This document shows, piece by piece, positions 6,758 through 11,901 of a stretch of 16,330 bases of DNA. The notes beneath the pieces are model-generated. The model did not search any database. It had not been told where the DNA came from and saw nothing but the letters and a program-made list of their open reading frames with translations. Every line of letters begins with the position of its first letter. Positions within the stretch are counted from its first letter, which is position 1. The translations under genes were made by a program, and so were the position numbers. The stretch is from Candidatus Nomurabacteria bacterium (GTDB lineage: Bacteria; Patescibacteriota; Minisyncoccia; Phycocordibacterales; UBA9973): assembly GCA_943356455.1 (NCBI GenBank), contig CALRFB010000002.1:19081-35410 (forward strand), in the 5' to 3' direction.

Positions 6758-7598
6758 TTAGACTGCAATGGCAGCCTTGATTCCTGGATGTGGATCATAA
6801 CCTTCTAGTTTGAAATCTTCATACTTACATTTGAAAATATCAGTAACGTCTGGATTGATGTGCATGGTTGGCATAGGACGAATGTCGTTCATTCGACTCA
6901 ACTGTAGATTTACATGTTCCATGTGGTTTAGATAAATATGCGTATCGCCACCGGTCCAAATAAAATCTCCGTAACCAAGACCAGTTACTTGTGCAATCAC
7001 CATCGTTAACAATGCATATGATGCAATGTTAAAAGGTACACCTAAAAAAGTATCACAACTTCTTTGGTATAAATGACATGAAAGTTTTCCGTCTGCAACA
7101 TACAACTGAAACAGACAGTGGCATGGTGGCAGCTTCATTTTTCCGATATCCTCAACTTTCCACGCACTGACGATAATCCGGCGAGAGTTTGGATTTTTTT
7201 TGAGAGTCTCTATGACTTCAGTGATCTGGTCATATATCTTACCGTCAGCACCCTGCCATGTTCTCCATTGTTTTCCGTACACTGGCCCAAGTTCTCCATC
7301 TGCATCTGCCCACTCATCCCAAATAGTCACACCGTTTTCTTTTAGAAAACGGATATTGGTTTCTCCCGTCAGGAACCACATGAGTTCGTAGATCACAGAT
7401 TTTAAGTGGAGTTTTTTTAGTTGTAAGCAGAGGGAAGCCCTCGTTTAGACCAAAGCGCATTTGGTAGCCAAACACGCTCCTCGTGCCGACTCCAGTGCGG
7501 TCGGCTTTGTCTGTGCCAAATTGTTGAATGTGGCGTAGTAGGTTTCCATATTGGACGTCAGCATGTGACGCAGTTGGAATAAATCTTTGCGTATCCAT
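6758..7598 (-). pseudogene. thyA: Thymidylate synthase ThyA, interrupted by a one-base frameshift
   Basis: Two overlapping reading frames together give a full ThyA. Residues 1-62 lie in the frame starting at the ATG at 7598, including [13 protein letters not shown] (32-44) and GFPLLTTKK (54-62). The rest lies in another frame, including the catalytic cysteine in LPPCHC (C159), RR at 139-140, QRSCD (178-182), GVPFN (N190) and the normal C-terminus. The break is a seven-base run (T at 7412-7418 on the plus strand). Removing one base restores [16 protein letters not shown], the exact family sequence, and gives a 279-residue protein close to the usual 264. Every catalytic residue is kept, which suggests a sequencing or assembly indel, a very recent mutation, or rescue by slippage rather than old decay. 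ThyA methylates dUMP to dTMP using methylene-tetrahydrofolate. Confidence 0.9.
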
Positions 7599-7624
7599 TT
7601 GTTGAGTTTTAAAAGTTTGACCTC

Positions 7625-7652
7625 AGAGTACTGTTTTGCTGGTATTTGTCAA
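7625..7652 (-). promoter_or_regulatory. Promoter of thyA
   Basis: On the minus strand: TTGACA (7647-7652, perfect -35), 16 bp, TACTCT (7625-7630). The start site would be near 7618, about 20 nt before the ATG at 7598. The -35 overlaps the T tract of the terminator of the upstream DUF1599 gene. Confidence 0.55.
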
Positions 7653-7676
7653 ATAAAAAAATGCCCCGAAGGGCAT
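7651..7676 (-). terminator. Terminator after the DUF1599 gene
   Basis: ATGCCC (7661-7666) pairs with GGGCAT (7671-7676). On the minus strand the loop is the very stable UUCG tetraloop and the hairpin is followed by a T-rich tract (7651-7660). It starts 2 nt after the stop codon of the DUF1599 gene. Confidence 0.85.
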
Positions 7677-7678
7677 TG

Positions 7679-8281
7679 TTAATCGTAGATGTCACTGGCG
7701 ACTTTTTTACCAACAACAAGAGCATAGACAGAAAAAATAAGCATATCCATGAGACTACGGGTGAGTTCGTCACCCGTCGGATCCAGATATTTTTTATTTT
7801 CAATATCTTGTATTCTTCTGATTTTAGCCAGGATAAGATTGTTGAGCATATGTTGGTTCATTCCTCTCCAGCAATCACCATAATACAAATATGTTTTTTC
7901 TAAACGTTTACGAGTTGCAGCCAAGTATTTTTTATACTGAAACAACGCTTCGTCTTTGGTGATGGTAATCTCACTTGCACGGACAAGACCAAGTTTGTCT
8001 CGCTCTGTCTGAACGAGATGCAAGATACAGTAGTTGATAATACCGACAAATTCATCATCGATACTATCGGCGATTTTTTGCGTGCCAATCGTCGTCACAC
8101 TTTTGATGCGCTCTGATTTAATTTTAATTTGATCGGTAAGCGACGTCGTACGCAAGATCGCCCAGGCTGCATCGTAGTCTCTCATCTTTTTTTCAAAAAG
8201 TTCCTGACACTTTTTTGTTGCAGCGTCGAATTCAGAAATGATGGCCTCGACCATCTTGATTTGGTCAGTAGTAGGTTTCAT
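7679..8281 (-). CDS. DUF1599 (nucleotide modification associated domain 1) protein
   Basis: A 200-residue, mostly helical protein that I recognise as DUF1599, later named nucleotide modification associated domain 1. The first half shows C25-x2-LF-x2-KMRDYDAAW (to 40), SLTDQIKIKSERI (47-59) and DEFVGIINYCILHL (76-89). The second half repeats this layout: YLYYGDCWRGM (131-141), NNLILAKIRRIQDIE (147-161) and LTRSLMDMLIFSVYALV (173-189). It is thus an internal tandem duplication, as in Bacteroidetes relatives. No biochemical activity is known to me. Its placement between thyA and dut suggests a role with pyrimidine deoxynucleotides, by inference only. It has its own promoter and terminator. Confidence 0.75.
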   Translation of the reverse strand: MKPTTDQIKMVEAIISEFDAATKKCQELFEKKMRDYDAAWAILRTTSLTDQIKIKSERIKSVTTIGTQKIADSIDDEFVGIINYCILHLVQTERDKLGLVRASEITITKDEALFQYKKYLAATRKRLEKTYLYYGDCWRGMNQHMLNNLILAKIRRIQDIENKKYLDPTGDELTRSLMDMLIFSVYALVVGKKVASDIYD

Positions 8282-8306
8282 ATATGTAGTTGTTAGTGTT
8301 TTTTAA

Positions 8307-8335
8307 AGAGTAGTCGGTAAGGTTTGTTCGGTCAA
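8307..8335 (-). promoter_or_regulatory. Promoter of the DUF1599 gene
   Basis: On the minus strand: TTGACC (8330-8335), 17 bp, TACTCT (8307-8312). The -10 is identical to that of thyA. The start site would be near 8300, about 20 nt before the ATG at 8281. Confidence 0.55.
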
Positions 8336-8363
8336 TATTGCAATGGGTGTTTTGGTGTGGCTG

Positions 8364-8372
8364 TGTTACTAT
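8364..8372 (+). promoter_or_regulatory. Extended -10 promoter of dut
   Basis: TGTTACTAT fits TGnTAnnnT, with TACTAT at 8367-8372. It ends 6 nt before a GTG at 8379, predicting a leaderless GTG-started transcript. This decides the start choice for dut. Confidence 0.5.
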
Positions 8373-8378
8373 AACCGC

Positions 8379-8828
8379 GTGGAAATACGAATTCACAAAA
8401 TCAAAGAAGGGGCGATACTACCGACCTTTGCGCATCTTAGCGATGCCGGGGCGGATCTATTTACTAGTGAGTCTGTGACTATACCTGGTGCAACTAGTAT
8501 CGATGGAAATCCTATATTTCCCCGAACTAAAATACCAACCGGTATTGCCCTGGAAATCCCGGTTGGCTATGTTGGCTTGATTTGGGATAAAAGTGGTCTA
8601 TCTACAAAACATGGACTGGTTACTCTTGCGGGAGTGATCGACGCCGGTTACCGCGGTGAAATCGTAGTACCTATGATGAATACTGATTGTGAACCATATA
8701 CATTTGCAGCCGGTGAAAAAATCGCGCAAATTCTCATCCAGCCAGTGGCACACCCAGACTTTATCGAAACTGTTATACTTACACCAGCTGACCGTGGCGA
8801 CAATGGTTTCGGTAGCACAGGCAAATAA
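8379..8828 (+). CDS. dut: dUTP diphosphatase (dUTPase), trimeric type
   Basis: A 149-residue protein from the GTG at 8379. All five dUTPase motifs are present: I SDAGADLF (21-28), II DKSGLSTKHGL (70-80), III GVIDAGYRGEIVV (85-97, catalytic D88), IV GEKIAQILIQ (112-121) and V RGDNGFGSTG (139-148). It hydrolyses dUTP to dUMP and pyrophosphate, feeding ThyA and keeping uracil out of DNA. An ATG at 8343 in frame would add 12 residues that do not belong to the family and would place the start upstream of the -10 box, so GTG is preferred. Motif II has Lys in place of the usual Arg. argS follows 18 bp downstream and is probably co-transcribed. Confidence 0.93.
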   Translation: MEIRIHKIKEGAILPTFAHLSDAGADLFTSESVTIPGATSIDGNPIFPRTKIPTGIALEIPVGYVGLIWDKSGLSTKHGLVTLAGVIDAGYRGEIVVPMMNTDCEPYTFAAGEKIAQILIQPVAHPDFIETVILTPADRGDNGFGSTGK

Positions 8829-8846
8829 AATTCCCATCAATTTTTT

Positions 8847-10559
8847 ATGAAAGAAAAACTCGAAACATTCCTCGATGAAACAATGGCTAATATCGGCTAC
8901 ATGCTTGGTAAGCCAGAAGTTGTATACCCAAAAGAAGCCGGTCACGCTGACTACATGTCATCGACGGCGCTTGCTATTGCCAAGCAGTACGGCAAAACAC
9001 CACGCGAAATCGCAGAAGCTATTGTGGCAAAAATGCGCGAGCAATTGCCGCCATATATTTCAGAAGTAGAAGTTGCTGGACCTGGTTTCATAAATTTCAA
9101 ACTTGCACGCGAATATTTTACCGGCATTGTTGATTTTATTACGAAAGATGCAGAGAACTACGGCAAAAGTGATATTTTTGAAGGCAAAAAAGTTATTGTT
9201 GAATATACGCAACCAAATCCATTTAAGCCTTTTCATATTGGCCACCTCATGTCGAATGCGATAGGTGAGTCAATAGCTCGCCTCGTGCATTTTCATGGTG
9301 GCGATGTTGTACGTGCAAACTACCAAGGTGATATTGGCCCACATGTAGCTACTGCTATTTACGGCATCATCAAACGTGGTAAAGGTATTGTTGGTACAAC
9401 CACAAGTGAAAAAGCTTTTTATATTGGTGAATGCTACGTATACGGCAATGCACACTGTGAAGCAGATCCGACAGTTAAAGCTGAAATCGAAAAAATTAAT
9501 AAAAAATTGTACGAGGGAGATCCTGAATATAAAACTTTATACGACGAAGGTAGAGCAATAACACTCGAAGCATTTGAGGCTTTATATTCTGTACTCGGTA
9601 CCAAGTTCGATCGATACTTTTTCGAATCAGAATTTGCAACAAAAGGTATTGCGATTGTACGTGAATATGAAGCCAAAGGAATTTTTGAAGAGTCCGAAGG
9701 TGCGGTTATTTTCCGAGCTGAAAGATATAATCCCAAATTACATACACGTGTTTTTTTAACAAACAACGGTCTGCCACTATACGACGCCAAAGAAATCGCA
9801 CTCACTGTCGCTAAATTTACAGAAATTCATCCTGAACTTTCAATAGTTACGACCGCCGTAGAGCAAAAAGACTACATGGCTGTTGTTACTGAAGCTATTC
9901 GTCAGATGTTTACAGTAGAAAAATATGCAGATCACATGGAACATATCACCCACGGCATGATGCGTTTTGCTACAGGTAAAATGAGTTCCCGACGCGGCAA
10001 TGTGATCACCGGCGAGTCGCTCATTCGCGACGCCAAGGAAGCGATCCTCGATGTTATCGTCGATCGTGGTTTCAACGACGCAGAAAAAAAAGAAGTCGCT
10101 GAAGCAGTTGGTGTAGCAGCAATTAAGTATTCGATTTTACGTTCAGGTATCGGCACAGATATTATTTTTGATTTCGATAAATCTATTTCGTTTGATGGAG
10201 ACTCAGGTCCATACATTCAGTACACAGCAACTCGGGCACGAGCTGTGTGCCGTAAAGCTACTGAGGCGGGTATACAAGCTTCACTCGATATTCCAACGAA
10301 CTCGACGCTCGCTATAGAGCAAGTTCTCGAACGTTTTCCACTGGCTGCTGAGCGTGCTATTAAAAATCGTGAACCACATCACATCGCTTCATACATAACA
10401 GAGCTCGCGGGTGCATTCAATTCTTTTTATGCCAAGGAACAAATCGTGGTTGTTGGGGACGAGACGAGCGCATACAAAGTCGCCGTCACACAAGCCACTG
10501 CTACGATTCTCGAACAAGGATTGTATTTGCTCGGCATCAAGGTGCCGGAGAAAATGTAA
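8847..10559 (+). CDS. argS: Arginine--tRNA ligase
   Basis: A 570-residue class I aminoacyl-tRNA synthetase of normal ArgRS length. The N-terminal Add-1 domain (about 1-100) recognises the tRNA D-loop and contains VAGPGFINFKL. The HIGH motif is HIGH at 130-133 in NPFKPFHIGHL, and KMSS is at 378-381 in GKMSSRRGNV. The C-terminal DALR anticodon-binding domain begins near SGPYIQYTATRARAV and ends with the usual LGIKVPEKM. It charges tRNA-Arg using ATP. No promoter or Shine-Dalgarno sequence is seen in the 18-bp gap after dut, so the two genes likely share a transcript. Standard, no oddities. Confidence 0.97.
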   Translation: MKEKLETFLDETMANIGYMLGKPEVVYPKEAGHADYMSSTALAIAKQYGKTPREIAEAIVAKMREQLPPYISEVEVAGPGFINFKLAREYFTGIVDFITKDAENYGKSDIFEGKKVIVEYTQPNPFKPFHIGHLMSNAIGESIARLVHFHGGDVVRANYQGDIGPHVATAIYGIIKRGKGIVGTTTSEKAFYIGECYVYGNAHCEADPTVKAEIEKINKKLYEGDPEYKTLYDEGRAITLEAFEALYSVLGTKFDRYFFESEFATKGIAIVREYEAKGIFEESEGAVIFRAERYNPKLHTRVFLTNNGLPLYDAKEIALTVAKFTEIHPELSIVTTAVEQKDYMAVVTEAIRQMFTVEKYADHMEHITHGMMRFATGKMSSRRGNVITGESLIRDAKEAILDVIVDRGFNDAEKKEVAEAVGVAAIKYSILRSGIGTDIIFDFDKSISFDGDSGPYIQYTATRARAVCRKATEAGIQASLDIPTNSTLAIEQVLERFPLAAERAIKNREPHHIASYITELAGAFNSFYAKEQIVVVGDETSAYKVAVTQATATILEQGLYLLGIKVPEKM

Positions 10560-10579
10560 GTGCTAGATAGTCTGTGTAT

Positions 10580-10607
10580 TTGACAAAATGTGTTTTTGTA
10601 GTAATAT
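10580..10607 (+). promoter_or_regulatory. Promoter of the deoxyribosyltransferase-like gene
   Basis: TTGACA (10580-10585, perfect) and TAATAT (10602-10607) are spaced by 16 bp. The start site would be near 10614, about 20 nt before the ATG at 10634. This is one of the strongest-looking promoters in the window. Confidence 0.65.
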
Positions 10608-10633
10608 GATTTCGAACTCTAAAAACATGTTCT

Positions 10634-11470
10634 ATGTATCCATACCGAATTCTCCAGAACAATATCAAGGGCACAGCTATTACCGTTTGCAACGAAATTA
10701 GCGGCGAGATCCCTGAAAACTCTCCACGTGAGCAGATGATCAGTGCCATCACAAATCACCGGTACTATGATTCATTCTTAAGTCACACTATCCGATCCAA
10801 TGAAGTCGACGGAATCGATTTTCATATCTCTCCCAAAAGAGGGGATATGCCTGTGTTGGTTCCACGTTTTGTTGCGGGCTTTAAAGAAAATTTCTTTTCA
10901 AGCCGTAAACCACAACTTGGGGAAAAATTTGCTACAGTAGATTTTACTCACCGTGCACACTGGACGATTGAGGATTTCAACTTGATTGAAGACCTCAATT
11001 TCACGCGAGATTGTGCAATCGACTCTGCATATAAGATTATGCAAGATGTCATGTCTCGGGAAAGTCGCCCCGTAGCAATGGTTTCCGGGCCGATCAGTAC
11101 TGGTGGTAAAGGTACACGAGAAGAAAACCTCGAACTATTCCATCAAGTGATTGTAGAATTGAGTCTCGATGATAATTTTGCTGTGCTCAATACGATGCCA
11201 TTCCAAAACTTTTTTTGGAAATACCGGACTCAACACGAGCACGCAATCGTTGCCGGAAAAAATATCATTGAACGTTTCTACTTTCCGTTGATGAAAAAAG
11301 TACCGATTAAGAAATTTGTACAAATCCCAGGTTGGGAAACTTCCACCGGTGCTTTAGTAGAATTTCATGAGGCCAAAAAGTTACATATAGAAACCGTGCC
11401 ATATGTACCAACTGGACTAAAACCCAAACACAGACTTTTGAATGGTGTTGTCGCTACTTCAACAAATTAA
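10634..11470 (+). CDS. Uncharacterised protein with C-terminal nucleoside 2-deoxyribosyltransferase-like domain
   Basis: A 278-residue soluble protein. Residues about 147-262 look like the nucleoside 2-deoxyribosyltransferase/DUF4406 fold: a strand with SGPIS (151-155), then VLNTMPF (184-190), and the block PGWETSTGALVEFHEAKKL (232-250). In that block E243 lines up with the catalytic glutamate of deoxyribosyltransferases. The first ~145 residues match nothing I recognise. Deoxyribosyltransferases swap bases on deoxyribonucleosides or cleave dNMPs, which would fit a salvage-dependent cell with dcd, dut and thyA nearby, but the fold is also used by enzymes with other substrates. The gene stands alone between a strong promoter and a terminator. 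Domain call moderate, function unproven. Confidence 0.6.
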   Translation: MYPYRILQNNIKGTAITVCNEISGEIPENSPREQMISAITNHRYYDSFLSHTIRSNEVDGIDFHISPKRGDMPVLVPRFVAGFKENFFSSRKPQLGEKFATVDFTHRAHWTIEDFNLIEDLNFTRDCAIDSAYKIMQDVMSRESRPVAMVSGPISTGGKGTREENLELFHQVIVELSLDDNFAVLNTMPFQNFFWKYRTQHEHAIVAGKNIIERFYFPLMKKVPIKKFVQIPGWETSTGALVEFHEAKKLHIETVPYVPTGLKPKHRLLNGVVATSTN

Positions 11471-11490
11471 AAGACAAATTTAAAAACAAA

Positions 11491-11514
11491 AACGCTCCAG
11501 ACGGGGCGTTTTTT
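11491..11514 (+). terminator. Terminator after the deoxyribosyltransferase-like gene
   Basis: AACGCTCC (11491-11498) pairs with GGGGCGTT (11503-11510) around AGAC, with one G-U pair, followed by a run of T to 11514. It lies 20 nt after the stop and isolates this gene from the ileS leader. Confidence 0.85.
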
Positions 11515-11525
11515 CTTTGGTTGGC

Positions 11526-11554
11526 TTGCTAAAAAACGAATTCGTCCTTATAGT
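11526..11554 (+). promoter_or_regulatory. ileS: Promoter of the T-box leader and ileS
   Basis: TTGCTA (11526-11531) and TATAGT (11549-11554) are spaced by exactly 17 bp. The start site would be near 11561, just before Stem I of the T-box, giving a structured leader of about 340 nt. Confidence 0.6.
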
Positions 11555-11570
11555 TAGGAAACAGCGACGA

Positions 11571-11598
11571 AGAGGCCGTGCAAACGGATATCACCTCT
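11571..11598 (+). promoter_or_regulatory. Ultrashort T-box Stem I with AUC specifier
   Basis: AGAGG (11571-11575) pairs with CCTCT (11594-11598). Directly above, CCGT (11576-11579) and ACGG (11584-11587) pair around a GCAA tetraloop. The six unpaired bases ATATCA (11588-11593) on the 3' side form the specifier loop. ATC at 11590-11592 is followed by A, as expected for a specifier codon, and is an isoleucine codon matching the downstream gene. There is no room for the distal AG-bulge/loop module of a canonical Stem I. The layout resembles the ultrashort class known from actinobacterial ileS. Confidence 0.75.
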
Positions 11599-11754
11599 GA
11601 GCCCTGGAAAGAAATTGCTACCTAGTACGGGATACGTAAAAAGCGTACACGCACCAAGGCGGCAAGAGTAAAATCCGGCGGGTTGCCCGTTATAGCAACA
11701 ATGAGTTGTGCGAATTTTTCTGTAAAAAAGATTGTGAGATTTTCGTGCAAAAAA

Positions 11755-11815
11755 CAAGGTGGTACCGCGTGCTTAAGCTCGGCAAATACCGAGCAACCAA
11801 CGAAGCTCGCCCTTG
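11755..11815 (+). promoter_or_regulatory. T-box antiterminator
   Basis: CAAGG (11755-11759) pairs with CCTTG (11811-11815), and GCG (11767-11769) with CGC (11808-11810), leaving the 7-nt bulge TGGTACC (11760-11766). GCTT (11771-11774) can extend the stem with AAGC (11803-11806) across a T-T mismatch. A nested hairpin GCTCGG/CCGAGC (11777-11782, 11789-11794) sits inside. The 3' strand is the same segment that forms the terminator, so the two folds exclude each other. Confidence 0.85.
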
Positions 11816-11860
11816 GATTATGATTTTTGTAATCGTAATTCGTGGGCGAGTTTTTATTTT
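11806..11860 (+). terminator. T-box controlled intrinsic terminator before ileS
   Basis: CTCGCCC (11806-11812) pairs with GGGCGAG (11844-11850), with an inner GATTA/TAATC stem (11816-11820, 11830-11834), followed by TTTTTATTTT at 11851-11860. The 5' strand overlaps the antiterminator 3' strand. It ends 41 nt before the ileS ATG. Confidence 0.9.
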
Positions 11861-11901
11861 ACCTAACTACCATACAGTAGATATTAATTTTAAATAAAAA
11901 A

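Larger units (their letters stand above)
11561..11860 (+). promoter_or_regulatory. T-box riboswitch sensing tRNA-Ile, controls ileS-recO
   Basis: This fills the 431-bp gap before ileS. The diagnostic T-box AAGGTGGTACCGCG is at 11756-11769. Upstream is an ultrashort Stem I with an Ile codon, a long-range stem TTGCTA (11615-11620) with TAGCAA (11693-11698) enclosing a possible hairpin GTACG/CGTAC (11625-11629, 11644-11648) and CGGG/CCCG (11679-11682, 11686-11689). The bulge UGGU (11760-11763) can pair with the ACCA end of uncharged tRNA-Ile with discriminator A. Low Ile charging would stabilise the antiterminator and let RNA polymerase reach ileS; charged tRNA lets the terminator form. Known biology: T-boxes regulate synthetase genes this way in Firmicutes and relatives. 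The inner structures between Stem I and the antiterminator are tentative. Confidence 0.9.

Noticed and set aside
7400..7403. The four-T run as the thyA frameshift site
   Set aside because: Removing a base here restores the frame but leaves KKTPLKS; removing it from the seven-base run gives the family sequence KKLHLKS, which is the better explanation.
8343..8378. ATG start for dut at 8343
   Set aside because: The added 12 residues do not fit the dUTPase family, and the extended -10 at 8364-8372 would lie inside the coding region; the GTG at 8379 gives the normal N-terminus.
11706..11897. A 63-codon open frame in the ileS leader, as a possible leader peptide
   Set aside because: It runs through the T-box antiterminator and terminator, has no start signal, and the RNA structure accounts for the region.
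11471..11901. A tRNA gene in the ileS leader
   Set aside because: No cloverleaf or T-arm consensus was found; the conserved block is the T-box.
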